Positions 33,310 to 43,119 of a DNA stretch of 64,000 bases are shown in pieces. The notes under the pieces were generated by a model. It did no database searches and was not told the DNA's origin. It saw only the letters and a list, made by a program, of their open reading frames with translations. The stretch covers positions 62,001-126,000 of the forward strand of contig JANWWL010000009.1 of NCBI GenBank assembly GCA_025056155.1, given 5' to 3'. Every line of letters starts with the position of its first letter. The stretch's first letter is position 1. The DNA comes from Sphingomonadaceae bacterium. Lineage in GTDB: Bacteria; Pseudomonadota; Alphaproteobacteria; Sphingomonadales; Sphingomonadaceae. Both the position numbers and the translations under genes were made by a program.

Positions 33310-34080
33310 TCACATCCGTTCCAGGGCCTGCGCGTGCACGCGCCGGTCGCCGGCGGCGATCACGTCGCCTGCGGCCCCCAGACGCAACGGCCGGCCCCGC
33401 CAATCCGTGATGATGCCGCCCGCCCCCGCCACGACCGGCACCAGGGCGGCCCAGTCGTGCACCTTAAGCCCTTCCTCGACCACGAGGTCGAGATGGCCGG
33501 ATGCCAGCATGGCGTAGTTGAAGCAATCCCCGCCTAGGATCGTATCCGCGGCCAGCCGCGCGATCCGCCCGAAGGCCGCATGGCCCGCCCCCGAGAAATG
33601 CCAGGGACTGGTGGTGGCGAGCCGCGCGGCGGAAAGCCCGGGGCAGGCCCGAACCCGGACCTTGCGCCCGTTAAGAAGCGTCGCGCCGCCGGCGGCCGTC
33701 TGCCCCACCCAGCGCTCCTTCAGGATCGGCTGGTCGATCACCCCGAGCACCGGTGCGCCATCGACCAACAAGGCGATGAGCGTGCCGAAGAGCGGTCGGC
33801 CGGCCAGGAACGCCCGTGTGCCGTCGATGGGATCGAGCACCCAAATCCTAGACGCCCCTGGTCGTTCCTGGCCGAATTCCTCACCAATGATGCCGTCGCG
33901 TGGCCGGTCACTGGCCAGGATCCGGCGCATCACGTCTTCGGCCGCCCTGTCCGCCCGCGTCACCGGCGAACGGTCGGGTTTCGCCGTGGCCTCCACGGCC
34001 GTTCGGAACAACGGCCGGATCACCTCGCCTGCGGCGTCGGCCAGACGGTTGGCCAGAACGAGGTCGGGCTCGACGTGCAT
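33310..34080 (-). CDS. hisN: Histidinol-phosphatase, inositol monophosphatase family
   Basis: This 256-residue metal-dependent phosphatase has the family sites GEEFG near residue 68, DPIDGTRAFLAGRPLFGTL near residue 86, and VHDWAALVPVVAGAGG near residue 205. The FLAGRPLFGTLIAL context is the HisN subgroup used in histidine synthesis in actinobacteria and many alphaproteobacteria. Inositol monophosphatase activity is the alternative. The ATG at 34080 overlaps the CoA-transferase stop by 1 nt. Confidence 0.82.
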   Translation of the reverse strand: MHVEPDLVLANRLADAAGEVIRPLFRTAVEATAKPDRSPVTRADRAAEDVMRRILASDRPRDGIIGEEFGQERPGASRIWVLDPIDGTRAFLAGRPLFGTLIALLVDGAPVLGVIDQPILKERWVGQTAAGGATLLNGRKVRVRACPGLSAARLATTSPWHFSGAGHAAFGRIARLAADTILGGDCFNYAMLASGHLDLVVEEGLKVHDWAALVPVVAGAGGIITDWRGRPLRLGAAGDVIAAGDRRVHAQALERM

Positions 34081-35246
34081 CAGCCCTCGGGCCGGTCGAG
34101 CCAGGCGAGGATCGCAGCGCGGTCGCCGTCCAGGCGGGGGGCCGCGGGGCGGTCGGGTGGGTCGTCGAAGCCCCAGAGCTTGACCGGATTGCCCGCCACC
34201 TCGATCGGGGTGCCCGATGGCAGTCGCGTGGACACCCGCATGCGGCGGGCCGTGACGTGCGGCTCGGCCAGCGCGGCCGACACACGGTGGACGGGCCCCG
34301 CCGGCACGCCCGCGTCGGCCAGCACGCCCAGCCAATGCTCGGCCGGCGCCGTGGCCAACCGCCGCTCCAGGATCTCCTGAAGAGCCTGCCACCGTTCGGT
34401 CCGGCGGGCGTTCGTCGCGAACCGCTCGTCCTCGCTCAGCTCGGGAAGACCGATCGCCTCGACGAGGCGGCGGAACAGCGTGTCGTTGCCCGCCGCGATC
34501 ACGATCGGGGCGTCGGCGCAGGCGTAGGCTTGGAAGGGGGTGATCGAGGGGTGGCGGGATCCCGAAGGCTCGGGATCCTGGCCCGTCGCGAGGTATCGGA
34601 CGATCGCGTTCTCGAGAATGGCGAGTTGACCGTCGAGCATCCCGATGTCCACCCAGGTGCCCGCACCGTCGCGATCCCGGGCTCTCAGAGCCGCAAGAAT
34701 CCCGATCACGGCGAACAGCCCGGCCGTAAGGTCTCCGAGCGAGGTTCCCACACGAACCGGCGGCTGGCCTGGATGACCGGTGATGCTCATCATCCCGCTC
34801 ATGGCCTGGACGATGACGTCGTAGGCCGGACGCTGGGACAGGGGGCCGGTCTGACCGAAGCCCGAGACGGAGGCCAGGATCAGACGCGGCAGGCGGGCAT
34901 GAAGGCTCGACCAACCGAAGCCCAGCCGTTCGAGTGCTCCTGGGCGGAAATTCTCGACGAGGACGTCCGCTCGAGCCAACAGACGCCAGAGAATGGCCCG
35001 ATCGTTCTCGTCCTTAAGGTCGAGCGCGATCGACTCCTTGCCCCGGTTGACGCTCGCGAAGTAGGCGCTTTCGCCATCGACGAAGGGCGGGAAGGTGCGC
35101 GCGTCGTCGCCGCTGCCGGGCTGCTCCACCTTGATGACCCGGGCGCCCAGGTCGGCGAGCAGCATGGTCGCAAACGGCCCCGCCAGCACGCGCGTGAGGT
35201 CGACCACCACAAGGCCGGCCAAGGGTGCCGAACGTACGGCGTCCAT
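34080..35246 (-). CDS. CaiB/BaiF family CoA transferase
   Basis: This 388-residue class III CoA transferase opens PLAGLVVVDLTRVLAGPFATMLLADLGARVIKVE, a family hallmark. It continues with NRGKESIALDLKD and the catalytic aspartate region RADVLVENFRPGALERLG near residue 96, then GHPGQPPVRVGTSLGDLTAG. It moves CoA between carboxylic acids by an aspartyl-CoA intermediate. The substrate cannot be read. It is followed by hisN with overlap, so the two are probably co-transcribed. Confidence 0.9.
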   Translation of the reverse strand: MDAVRSAPLAGLVVVDLTRVLAGPFATMLLADLGARVIKVEQPGSGDDARTFPPFVDGESAYFASVNRGKESIALDLKDENDRAILWRLLARADVLVENFRPGALERLGFGWSSLHARLPRLILASVSGFGQTGPLSQRPAYDVIVQAMSGMMSITGHPGQPPVRVGTSLGDLTAGLFAVIGILAALRARDRDGAGTWVDIGMLDGQLAILENAIVRYLATGQDPEPSGSRHPSITPFQAYACADAPIVIAAGNDTLFRRLVEAIGLPELSEDERFATNARRTERWQALQEILERRLATAPAEHWLGVLADAGVPAGPVHRVSAALAEPHVTARRMRVSTRLPSGTPIEVAGNPVKLWGFDDPPDRPAAPRLDGDRAAILAWLDRPEG

Positions 35247-35325
35247 GCCGCACGCCTAGGGCCGGCGCGGCGGCAGGGGAAGGGTGGCCCTTCCTCGGGG
35301 CGGCCTTGACGGCTAGGGCAAGACC

Positions 35326-35529
35326 ATGCGCCATGACCCGCCGGTCCCCGCCCCCCCTGAGGTCGTGCGCGTGCGCACGCGACGGGTCGTCTGCGACGGC
35401 GGCGAAGGGCCGCTGGGCCACCCGCGGGTATGGCTCGAGATCGGGGCGGCGGGCTTCGTGGACTGCCCGTACTGCGACCGCCGGTTCGAACTCGACGAAG
35501 TCGACGGCACCGTGTCCGCGCCCCGCTGA
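35326..35529 (+). CDS. Small zinc-finger protein (zf-CHCC, NDUFS6-like)
   Basis: This 67-residue protein has the CHCC zinc site: a cysteine in RRVVCDGG, a histidine in GHPRVWLEI, and CPYC near residue 47. The fold is that of the NDUFS6 accessory subunit of complex I and of the bacterial zf-CHCC family. A role in complex I is possible but not shown. The gene stands alone, divergent from the CoA transferase. Confidence 0.85.
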   Translation: MRHDPPVPAPPEVVRVRTRRVVCDGGEGPLGHPRVWLEIGAAGFVDCPYCDRRFELDEVDGTVSAPR

Positions 35530-35565
35530 CCGGGCTGGGCAGCGGCCTTCGGTCTGCCCAAGACA

Positions 35566-35600
35566 TGGGCAGCCCGTGACCTCGCCGTTCGGGCTGCCCA
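35566..35600. repeat. Perfect 11-bp inverted repeat before the ammonium transporter
   Basis: TGGGCAGCCCG and CGGGCTGCCCA flank a 13-bp loop. Related TGGGCAG/CTGCCCA segments lie just upstream (35536-35560). The element follows the zinc-finger gene and precedes the sigma-54 promoter by about 55 bp. It may be a terminator for the upstream gene or an activator site. It does not match the NtrC consensus (TGCACC-N5-GGTGCA). Confidence 0.55.
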
Positions 35601-35653
35601 CGCCCTAGGCAAGACAAGTTCTTGACATCGCGCCGCGCATCCCTCGCGCCGCT

Positions 35654-35669
35654 TGGCACGGTTCCTGCT
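35654..35669 (+). promoter_or_regulatory. Sigma-54 (RpoN) promoter of the ammonium transporter gene
   Basis: TGGCAC at -24 and TGCT at -12 are spaced so that GG and GC are separated by exactly 10 bp, as sigma-54 needs. It lies 55 bp before the amt ATG. This predicts expression under nitrogen limitation through NtrC. Confidence 0.8.
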
Positions 35670-35723
35670 AAACTCCAGAGGCCGGGTTTGGTCACCACCC
35701 GGTGGAAGGGGGATGAGGACCAC

Positions 35724-37097
35724 ATGAGCCAAAACTGCCGCATTGCGGGAACTGGCAGGCCACGGGCCGGCGGGGGGGCGTGGGCCCGCCTGGGCGTCAT
35801 GGGCGCGCTTCTGATCGCCAGCGCCCCGGCCTGGGCTGAGGATGCACCGGTGCCGGACAAGGGCGACACGGCCTGGATGATGGTGGCCTCCGTGCTCGTG
35901 ATGGCCATGATCGTGCCCGGGATCGCCCTGTTCTATGGCGGTCTGGTGCGCACGAAGAACATGGCCTCGGTGCTCACGCAAGTTTTGGCGGCGGCCAGCC
36001 TCGCCATGATTCTCTGGGCGATGGTGGGCTACGGACTTGCCTTCGGCGGCGACTTCAACGCGTTCATCTCGGCCGGGAAGTTCTTCCTGGCCGGCGTCGA
36101 CGCGAACGCCACGGCCGCCACCTTCACCGAAGGCGTCGTCATTCCGGAACTGGCGTTCATCGCCTTCCAGATGACCTTCTCGGCGATCACGCTCGCCCTC
36201 GTGGTCGGCGGGCTCGTCGAGCGGATGAAGTTCTCGGCCCTGATGGTGTTCGGGGCGGTCTGGCTGCTGATCGTCTATTATCCCATCGCCCACATGGTTT
36301 GGTACATCGGCGGTGACGAAGCGGCCAACGGGCTCATCTTCGGCTGGGGCGCACTCGACTTCGCAGGCGGCACGGTCGTCCACATCAACGCCGGCGTGTC
36401 GGCGCTCGTGGGCGCCCTGATGTTGGGCCCTCGCATCGGATACCTCAAGGAACCGATGCCTCCCCACTCGCTCACCATGACGCTCATCGGCACGGGCCTC
36501 CTGTGGTGCGGCTGGTTCGGCTTCAACGCCGGCTCCGCCCTCGAGGCCAATGGGGTGGCGGCCCTGGCGCTCGTCAACACCTTCACCGCCACGGCGGCAG
36601 GCGTCCTCTTCTGGATGCTGGGCGAGCGCGCCACGGGGCACAACGGGTCGCTCCTTGGGGCCTGCTCCGGGGCCATCGCCGGCCTCGTCGCCGTGACGCC
36701 GGCCGCCGGCAACTCCGGCCCGTTCGGCGCCGTCCTTCTGGGGGCGATCGCGGGCTTCGTCTGCTGCCTCTTCGTCATGAAGGTGAAGCCGAAGCTGGGG
36801 GTCGACGATTCGCTCGACGTGTTCGGCATCCATGGTGTGGCGGGCATCATCGGCTCGGTGCTCACGGCCGTGACCATGTCGCCTGCCCTCGGCGGCCCCG
36901 GTGCCGAAGACTACGCGATTGGCCCGCAGCTGTGGATCCAGGTGAAGTCGGTGCTGGTCGCCATCGCGTGGTCGGCCGTCGGGTCGGCGATCGCCTTCGG
37001 CATCGCCAAGGCGGTGACCGGGCTTCGGGTGTCACCGGAGGTCGAGCGCGAGGGGCTCGACCTCGGAGAGCACGGCGAACGCGCGTACAACTTCTGA
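35724..37097 (+). CDS. amtB: Ammonium transporter
   Basis: This 457-residue Amt/MEP/Rh channel has a cleavable signal peptide (ending near APAWAEDAP, residue 38) and eleven predicted membrane helices. Family signatures include MIVPGIALFYGGLVRTKN, FGAVWLLIVYYPIAHMVW, a twin-His helix region (GGTVVHINAG; HGVAGIIGSVLTA) and GWFGFNAGSALEANG. It conducts ammonium into the cell when nitrogen is scarce. A glnK gene normally lies next to amtB but none is present within the window. The sigma-54 promoter upstream and a strong terminator downstream make it a single-gene unit. Confidence 0.95.
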   Translation: MSQNCRIAGTGRPRAGGGAWARLGVMGALLIASAPAWAEDAPVPDKGDTAWMMVASVLVMAMIVPGIALFYGGLVRTKNMASVLTQVLAAASLAMILWAMVGYGLAFGGDFNAFISAGKFFLAGVDANATAATFTEGVVIPELAFIAFQMTFSAITLALVVGGLVERMKFSALMVFGAVWLLIVYYPIAHMVWYIGGDEAANGLIFGWGALDFAGGTVVHINAGVSALVGALMLGPRIGYLKEPMPPHSLTMTLIGTGLLWCGWFGFNAGSALEANGVAALALVNTFTATAAGVLFWMLGERATGHNGSLLGACSGAIAGLVAVTPAAGNSGPFGAVLLGAIAGFVCCLFVMKVKPKLGVDDSLDVFGIHGVAGIIGSVLTAVTMSPALGGPGAEDYAIGPQLWIQVKSVLVAIAWSAVGSAIAFGIAKAVTGLRVSPEVEREGLDLGEHGERAYNF

Positions 37098-37121
37098 TCC
37101 CCTTCCTCCCCCGGGAACCTC

Positions 37122-37149
37122 GCCCCCGGTCGGCTCGCCGGCCGGGGGC
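37122..37149. terminator. Rho-independent terminator after amtB
   Basis: GCCCCCGGTCGG pairs with CCGGCCGGGGGC (12 bp, one G-T pair) around a CTCG loop, 24 bp after the amtB stop. CTTCTTGT follows. It lies between convergent genes. Confidence 0.8.
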
Positions 37150-37167
37150 CTTCTTGTGCAATGCGGC

Positions 37168-38013
37168 CTAGGCGCTCCCCGCCGGCCGGGCGGTCAGGGC
37201 CCAGCGCGCCATGGCGCCCAGGCCTGCTGCGGAAGCGCGCACTACCGGGGCGGGTGCTGCGACGGGCAGGCCATGCAGGGCCCTCGCCCAGGGCGGCAAG
37301 AGATCGATGGCGGCCTGCGTCAACAGCCGCTGGATGGGCGCCAGCGCCGGCGCGGGCGGCGGGGCCGACAGGAGGATGCGACAGACCTCGCGCGTGCGCG
37401 CGTCCACTACCAGGCGCGGTCGGGCCGCCTCCACCAGGGCTTCGGCCTGGGCGCGGGTGTCGGGCACCGGCCAGCCGCCCAGCCGGCGGGTCACCTCCCC
37501 CACCTCGGCGACATAGCGGTCCTGCCGGCGGCGGGTCATCCACGGCTCGCGATAGCGTCGCCAAGCCTTGAGGAACGAGAGCGCTTCGACCGCTCCGACG
37601 AACGCGAGCGTCGAGGGCTCATCGGCCCGATAGGGTGTGCCATCGGGCAACCAGCCCCGCACGGCCGCATGCACGCGGCGCACCCGCGCGATGGCCGCCT
37701 CGGCCTCCTCGCGGGCACCAAAGGTGGTCACCGCGATGAACGCGGCCGTCCGCCGCAGGCGCCCGCCCAAGTCCCGACGGAAGTTCGAGAAATCCCACAC
37801 CCCGGCGAGCGCTTCGGGATGGAGCATCTGGACGAGCAACGACGCGATGCCCCCGATCATCATCACGGTTACGTCGGCGTGGACGTCGAAACAGACGGAG
37901 CCGGGCGGGAGCAGCCGCCGATCCTGGGGTGCCGGCAACACCGCCGGCCGCGCTCCGCCGGGTTCGAGGAAGGGGCGGCGAATCTGACGGGCGAGCAGCG
38001 CGCGCAGCGCCAT
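37168..38013 (-). CDS. Oxygenase MpaB family protein (DUF2236)
   Basis: This 281-residue protein belongs to the DUF2236/MpaB family. It shows FDVHADVTVMMIGGIASL, then LLVQMLHPEALAGVWD with the conserved HP motif, and RLRRTAAFIAVTTFG. The family includes haem-dependent latex-clearing oxygenase relatives and fungal MpaB; bacterial members are mostly uncharacterised. The ATG at 38013 is chosen; a GTG at 38034 would add seven residues. Its neighbour on the same strand is a YnfA-type membrane protein. Confidence 0.8.
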   Translation of the reverse strand: MALRALLARQIRRPFLEPGGARPAVLPAPQDRRLLPPGSVCFDVHADVTVMMIGGIASLLVQMLHPEALAGVWDFSNFRRDLGGRLRRTAAFIAVTTFGAREEAEAAIARVRRVHAAVRGWLPDGTPYRADEPSTLAFVGAVEALSFLKAWRRYREPWMTRRRQDRYVAEVGEVTRRLGGWPVPDTRAQAEALVEAARPRLVVDARTREVCRILLSAPPPAPALAPIQRLLTQAAIDLLPPWARALHGLPVAAPAPVVRASAAGLGAMARWALTARPAGSA

Positions 38014-38052
38014 GACCCCAGTCTGCCCGCCCACGGCGCCGGCGGAAAGGGA

Positions 38053-38385
38053 TCAGTGCGAGCGCGGCCCCCACAGGATGACGGCCGCCCCCGCGACGCA
38101 GATGGCCGCGCCCAGAAGGTCCCAGCGGTCCGGCCGAACGCCCTCCACCACCCTCAGCCACACGAGCGACGCGGCTATATAGATGCCCCCGTAGGCCGCG
38201 TAGGCGCGGCCCGCATGGCCTGCGGGAACCAGGGCCAGCAGCCAGGCGAAGAGGCCCAGCGCCAGGCCCCCCGGCACCAGCCACCAGACGCTGGCCCCCT
38301 GCCGCCACCAGGCCCACAGCGCGAAGCAACCGGCGATTTCGGCGACCGCCGCCAGCGGATAGAGAAGAACGGGCGAGGCCGGCAT
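38053..38385 (-). CDS. YnfA family membrane protein (UPF0060)
   Basis: This 110-residue protein has four membrane helices and the YnfA signature [19 protein letters not shown] near residue 14, then [21 protein letters not shown] and a C-terminal [16 protein letters not shown]. YnfA belongs to the small multidrug-resistance-like group, but its natural role is unclear. It lies 1 bp downstream of the ftsK stop, so it is probably co-transcribed with ftsK. Confidence 0.92.
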   Translation of the reverse strand: MPASPVLLYPLAAVAEIAGCFALWAWWRQGASVWWLVPGGLALGLFAWLLALVPAGHAGRAYAAYGGIYIAASLVWLRVVEGVRPDRWDLLGAAICVAGAAVILWGPRSH

Positions 38386-38386
38386 C

Positions 38387-40693
38387 TCACGCGCGCCGGT
38401 TGCCGGCCTCGTCCATCAGCACTTCCCGTCGGCCGACGTGATCCGGGGCCGAGACCAGCCCCATGGCCTCCATCTGTTCGATCAGGCGGGCAGCCGAATT
38501 GTAGCCCACGCGCAACGTGCGCTGGAGGTAGGAAATGGTGGCCTTCCGCGACGAGGCGACGATCTGGATGGCCTGGGCGAGCAGGTCGCCGTCGCCCGAC
38601 ACCGCCATGTGTCCTGCCCCACGCGCCGGCAGGCCCGCCGTCGGTTCGGCGCCCTCGGGTTCCTCGGTGACTTCGGTGACGTAGTCGGGGGATCCCTGCC
38701 GGCGCCAATGCTCGGCAACCGCTTCCACCTCGCGGTCGGACACGAACGGCCCATGGACGCGGATGATGCGCTGCGCGCCGGGCATATAGAGCATGTCGCC
38801 CTTGCCCAGCAGCTGCTCGGCGCCCTGTTCGCCCAGGATGGTGCGGCTGTCGATCCTGCTCGTCACCTGGAAGCTGATGCGAGTCGGGAGGTTCGCCTTG
38901 ATCACGCCAGTGATCACGTCCACCGACGGGCGCTGGGTGGCCATGATGAGGTGAATTCCGGCCGCACGGGCCTTCTGGGCCAGGCGCTGGATCAGGAACT
39001 CCACTTCCTTGCCTGCCGTCATCATCAGGTCGGCCATCTCGTCGACCACGATGACCACGAGCGGCAGTGGAGCGAGGGCCAGGGTCACGTCCTCGTATTC
39101 CGGGTGGCCTTGGGCGTCGAAGCCTGTCTGGATGCGGCGCGTGAAGCCACGCCCGGTCCGCTGCGCCTCTCGCACCCGCTCATTGAAGGCGGAGAGCGAA
39201 CGCACGTTGACGTGGGCCATCAGCCGATAGCGCTCTTCCATCTGCTCCACCGCCCACTTGAGCGCGCGGATCGCCTTGGCCGGCTCGGTCACCACCGGCG
39301 CCAACAGATGCGGGATGCCGTCGTAGACCGAAAGTTCCAGCATCTTGGGGTCGATGAGGATGAGCCGACATTCCTCGGGCCTCAGGCGGTAGAGAAGCGA
39401 CAGGATCATGGCATTGAGGCCCACCGACTTGCCAGAGCCGGTGGTGCCCGCGATCAGCAGGTGGGGCATCGGGGCCAGATCGGCCACGACGGGATGGCCG
39501 GCGATGTCCTTTCCCAACACTAGGGGAAGCGTGGCCGAGGATCGCTCGAACGCCTCGGACGCGATGAGCTCGGAGAGGACCACCATCTCGCGGCGTCGGT
39601 TCGGCAGCTCGATCCCGATCACGTTGCGCCCTGGGATCACCGCGACCCGCGCCGAGACCGCGCTCATGGAGCGGGCGATGTCGTCGGCGAGACCGATGAC
39701 CCGGCTTGCCTTGATGCCGGGGGCGGGCTCGAGCTCGTAGAGGGTGACGACCGGCCCCTGCGCGATGCCCACGATCGAACCGCGCACGCCGAAATCCTCG
39801 AGCACGCCTTCCAGCAGGCGGGCGTTCTGTGCGAGGGCCGCCTCATCGGCCGCCGGAGAGCGGGCCTCCGGCGGCGGAGCGAGCAGCGACAGGGGCGGCA
39901 GGAGGGCCCGATCGCCGAGGTCGAGGCTCGGCTGGCGTTCGGCCGCGGCCTGGCGGGAGGCCGCGGCCTGGCGGGAGGCCGGGGCCGGTCGGGGGCGGGG
40001 CGGCGTGGCGACCGGCGGTTCCGCCGGGGCGGCCGCGGGTTCGCGGGCGCCCTCGAGCGGTTCCTCCGGCGCGTCGGCCACCCGGCGTGGCCGCCCGAGC
40101 CTGCGGGCGAGCGCCCCTGGCGTGACGTCGACCAGCCACAACGCCAGCGCCAGTGCCGCAAGCGCCGCCGCCCCCCCCGACGCCCAGAGCACCAGCGCTC
40201 GGTCAACGCCCGGGGGCAGCGGCACGGCCGTTCCCGCGCGGAAGGCCAGAAGCCCCAGCAGGCCACCGGCACCAGCGTCGGTGCCCGGGACGGGCGCCGG
40301 CCATACGAGCCCGCCCGCGACCGACCCTAACAGCACCAGACCGCCCAGACCCACCCAGCGCCCGCGCCACGACGCTGGCTCGCGCCCGGTGCCCATTCGC
40401 CACGACCAGGCAAGCAGCACCGGCACGACGAGCCAAGAGGCGAGCCCCAAGCCCTGCAGCAAGGCATCCGACAAATGCGCGCCGAAGGCGCCCAGCGCGT
40501 TGCGGGCGACCCGGTCGGTGGCCGTGTTGAACGAGGGATCCCGCGGGTCGTGGGTGGCGAGCGCCAGCGCCAGCGCCACGGCCAAGCTCAGCAGCGCCAA
40601 CGCCATGGCGGCCCGCGCCACCAAGGCCGCCAGTCGGCCACGACCCTCCCTGGCGGAAGGGGCCGGAGAGGCCGGCGCGGCAGCGAAGGCCAT
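38387..40693 (-). CDS. ftsK: DNA translocase FtsK
   Basis: This 768-residue protein has four membrane helices in the first ~190 residues, a Pro/Ala-rich linker, and a RecA-type motor with [12 protein letters not shown] (Walker A) and [14 protein letters not shown] (Walker B). The last ~65 residues are the winged-helix gamma domain ([28 protein letters not shown]) that reads KOPS signals. It moves the chromosome ends through the septum and activates XerCD at dif. The ATG at 40693 is chosen because the extension upstream looks non-coding. The linker is short compared with E. coli FtsK, as in other alphaproteobacteria. Confidence 0.95.
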   Translation of the reverse strand: MAFAAAPASPAPSAREGRGRLAALVARAAMALALLSLAVALALALATHDPRDPSFNTATDRVARNALGAFGAHLSDALLQGLGLASWLVVPVLLAWSWRMGTGREPASWRGRWVGLGGLVLLGSVAGGLVWPAPVPGTDAGAGGLLGLLAFRAGTAVPLPPGVDRALVLWASGGAAALAALALALWLVDVTPGALARRLGRPRRVADAPEEPLEGAREPAAAPAEPPVATPPRPRPAPASRQAAASRQAAAERQPSLDLGDRALLPPLSLLAPPPEARSPAADEAALAQNARLLEGVLEDFGVRGSIVGIAQGPVVTLYELEPAPGIKASRVIGLADDIARSMSAVSARVAVIPGRNVIGIELPNRRREMVVLSELIASEAFERSSATLPLVLGKDIAGHPVVADLAPMPHLLIAGTTGSGKSVGLNAMILSLLYRLRPEECRLILIDPKMLELSVYDGIPHLLAPVVTEPAKAIRALKWAVEQMEERYRLMAHVNVRSLSAFNERVREAQRTGRGFTRRIQTGFDAQGHPEYEDVTLALAPLPLVVIVVDEMADLMMTAGKEVEFLIQRLAQKARAAGIHLIMATQRPSVDVITGVIKANLPTRISFQVTSRIDSRTILGEQGAEQLLGKGDMLYMPGAQRIIRVHGPFVSDREVEAVAEHWRRQGSPDYVTEVTEEPEGAEPTAGLPARGAGHMAVSGDGDLLAQAIQIVASSRKATISYLQRTLRVGYNSAARLIEQMEAMGLVSAPDHVGRREVLMDEAGNRRA

Positions 40694-41034
40694 GCGCCCT
40701 CTTGCGCCGGATGGGATGCGCGGGTCAAGCGGATGTTCGCGCTTTGTGCCGGCCAAGCCTCGTGGGAGAAGGCGGCCCGGACCGCTGATGCGGCCCGGGC
40801 CCGAGGAGAGGACCGAGGTCCCGAAGCGAGCACAGGAGCCCGAAGGCACCTGGCCTCAGTCATTCAAGTTTCATGCCAAGCGCTCTCCGGGGTCATGGCC
40901 GCTTTTCCGACGGCCGCCCGTGCCCCGTTTTCGGGCAATGGGCCGGAAACGCCCGCGGCCTGCCCCAAAGCTGGGCAGGGCACGCCGCCGCAGCGTGCTT
41001 CTGCCCCCATCGCGCTTCGGCTATCGACTCCACG
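40694..41034. other. Intergenic stretch between ftsK and the hydroxylase gene
   Basis: About 340 bp between divergent genes must hold both promoters. A 7-bp inverted repeat with a 7-nt loop (CCTGCCC at 40959-40965, GGGCAGG at 40973-40979) lies near the hydroxylase side. I see no gene and no convincing -35/-10 pair. Confidence 0.5.
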
Positions 41035-42264
41035 ATGCCGATGCCGGTCGTTCACGCCGACGTCCTCATCGTCGGAGGCGGGCCCGTGGGCCTTGCGCTT
41101 GCGTTGGCGCTGGGCGCGCATGAGCTTTCGGTCGTCGTGGTCGAGAAGGCCGATCCCGAAGCCCAGCTCGCTCCCCACTACGACGGCCGGGCATCCGCCA
41201 TCGCCAGTGCCTCCGCCCGGATGCTGCGCGCCTTGGGGCTTGCGGGCCTTCTCGACGGCTTCGGTTGCCCCATCCGGTCGATCGAGGTGGCCGAAGGCCT
41301 TCACCCGGACGTTCTCCACTTCGCTGCCCACGACGATGAGCCGCTGGGGATCATGGTCGAGAACCGGGACCTGCGGGCGGCTCTTCTTGCGGCGGTCCGA
41401 TCGTCCCCGGCCGTCAGGCTGTGCGCGCCCGCCACCCTCCGCCGGCTCGACCGGCACGCGGCGCGCGTGGAGGCCGAGCTTGATGATGGGACCCAGATCG
41501 CCGCCGGCGTGGTGGTGGCGGCCGACGGCCGGCGCAGCGCGCTGCGGGAAGCCGCCGGAATCCGCATCGCGCGCTGGCGCTATCCCACGACCGCCCTTGT
41601 CTCGATCGTGGGGCATGCGCGTCCCCATGGCCACGTGGCGCTCGAACTCTTCTACCCGTCGGGTCCGCTCGCCATGCTGCCGCTCAACGACCAGGCCGAC
41701 GGCGGCCATCGTTCCGCCGTCGTCTGGTCGGTGCCCCAGGCCATGGCGCCGGGGCTCCTCAAGCTGGGGGCGCGGGGCCTGGCGGTCGAGCTCCGCCGAC
41801 ACCTAGGCGGGCGACTGGGGCGCGTCGAGCTTGCCGCCCCCGTCTCGGCCTGGCCCCTCGGCTTCCACCATGCCGAGCGCTACCACGATCGGCGGCTGAT
41901 CCTGGTGGGCGACGCCGCCCACGGCATCCATCCCATCGCCGGCCAGGGCCTCAACCTGGGGTTCCGGGATGCGGCCGCGCTCACCCAAGTGCTGGTCGAG
42001 GGGGTGCGGGCAGGCCTCGACCCGGGCGATCCGGCGATCGCCCGCCGCTACGAGGCCTGGCGCCGGGCGGACAACAGCCTGACGGCCTTCGCCACCGATG
42101 CGCTAGCGCGGTTGTTCGGGATATCCTTGCGCCCGATCGCGCGCGTGCGGCGCCTGGGCCTGGGGCTCGTCGAACGGCTGCCGCCGGCCAAGCGCCTGTT
42201 CGCGTCGATCGCCCGGGGCACGGCCGGCGACCTTCCCGCGCTGCTCAAGGGCGAGCTGGTGTAG
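41035..42264 (+). CDS. FAD-dependent ubiquinone biosynthesis hydroxylase (UbiH/UbiF type)
   Basis: This 409-residue class A flavin monooxygenase has the FAD dinucleotide fold [18 protein letters not shown] near residue 10, [16 protein letters not shown] near residue 160, and the second FAD motif [16 protein letters not shown] near residue 290. The [10 protein letters not shown] context is typical of the UbiH/UbiF/UbiL/UbiM group, which hydroxylates the quinone ring with O2. Which ring position it acts on cannot be told. Its 3' end overlaps the convergent Trm112 gene by 20 nt. Confidence 0.9.
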   Translation: MPMPVVHADVLIVGGGPVGLALALALGAHELSVVVVEKADPEAQLAPHYDGRASAIASASARMLRALGLAGLLDGFGCPIRSIEVAEGLHPDVLHFAAHDDEPLGIMVENRDLRAALLAAVRSSPAVRLCAPATLRRLDRHAARVEAELDDGTQIAAGVVVAADGRRSALREAAGIRIARWRYPTTALVSIVGHARPHGHVALELFYPSGPLAMLPLNDQADGGHRSAVVWSVPQAMAPGLLKLGARGLAVELRRHLGGRLGRVELAAPVSAWPLGFHHAERYHDRRLILVGDAAHGIHPIAGQGLNLGFRDAAALTQVLVEGVRAGLDPGDPAIARRYEAWRRADNSLTAFATDALARLFGISLRPIARVRRLGLGLVERLPPAKRLFASIARGTAGDLPALLKGELV

Positions 42265-42466
42265 GCGCTTCGTCGGGCGGCGGGGCCTCCTCCTCGGGCG
42301 TCCACGGCCGGGCCTCCTCCACCAGCAGGATGGGCACGCCGTCGCGCACGGGAAAGGCGAGGCCCGCCGCTTCCGACACGAGCTCTTGGCGCCTGGCGTC
42401 GTAGCGCAACGGAGTGCGCGTGACGGGACAGACTAGGATCGCGAGCAGCCGAGGGTCGACCGTCAC
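42245..42466 (-). CDS. Trm112 family protein
   Basis: This 73-residue protein matches the bacterial YcaR/Trm112 group: [44 protein letters not shown]. The zinc cysteines of eukaryotic Trm112 are reduced to one here. Function in bacteria is unclear. It overlaps the upstream Lon-like gene by 4 nt and its end lies inside the hydroxylase gene. Confidence 0.9.
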   Translation of the reverse strand: MTVDPRLLAILVCPVTRTPLRYDARRQELVSEAAGLAFPVRDGVPILLVEEARPWTPEEEAPPPDEAPTPARP

Positions 42467-43119
42467 TGCAGTCGCGTGGACTCCGGGCGGGGGCCGGGCA
42501 GGCGGCCCCCGAAGGCCAAGAGCTCGGTCAACAGCCTCGCGCGCGCCGCCAGATCCGGGGCTTCGACCAGCGCCTGCCGTTCGAGCGGGTCGAACGGGCA
42601 GACCGCCGCCAGCGTGTGCACCAGCGCCTCATCCTCTTCCCGGCCCACGGCCTCCCAGTCGGCGGAGAGATCGTTGGCCTTGAGATATCCCCGCAACGCC
42701 TCTTCAATGGCGGTGCGCTCCTCACGCGGCAGAGGCGGGGCCGGGTCCAGGTCCGAGGCGAAGCGGTCGTAGCGCACGCGCACCTGCCGGTAGGGCGTAT
42801 CGACCGCCAGCTCGGCCTCGATCTCGAAGCGCAGGAGGCCGGTCAGGGCGATGAGGAACCGGCCGTCCTCGGTTTCGGCAAAGCGCGTGATGCGGCCCAA
42901 GCCCCCTACGGCGAAGAGGGGGGGAGGGCGACCGTCCTCGCCCCCACGCGGCTGGACGATCCCGATCAGCCGGTCCCCGGCCAGCGCGTCCCGCGTCATG
43001 GCAAGATAGCGGGGCTCGAACACGTTGAGCGGCAGGACCGCCCGCGGAAACAGCACGGCCCCGGTCAAGGGAAAGACCCGCACGGTCCGGGGCCAGTCCG
43101 TGCGCGGTTCGGCCCCCAT
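42463..43119 (-). CDS. Lon N-terminal-domain protein (LON substrate-binding domain only)
   Basis: This 218-residue protein has only the Lon substrate-binding domain: [28 protein letters not shown], then [25 protein letters not shown] and [10 protein letters not shown]. The ATPase and protease domains of Lon are absent. Alphaproteobacteria usually have such a gene between a thioredoxin-like gene and Trm112, as here. Its ATG overlaps the thioredoxin stop by 1 nt. Confidence 0.9.
   Translation of the reverse strand: MGAEPRTDWPRTVRVFPLTGAVLFPRAVLPLNVFEPRYLAMTRDALAGDRLIGIVQPRGGEDGRPPPLFAVGGLGRITRFAETEDGRFLIALTGLLRFEIEAELAVDTPYRQVRVRYDRFASDLDPAPPLPREERTAIEEALRGYLKANDLSADWEAVGREEDEALVHTLAAVCPFDPLERQALVEAPDLAARARLLTELLAFGGRLPGPRPESTRLQ

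Noticed and set aside
33310-34914. 534-residue fused frame of hisN with upstream sequence
   Set aside because: The N-terminal 278 residues are antisense-like or out-of-frame text over the CoA transferase gene; HisN homology starts at ATG 34080.
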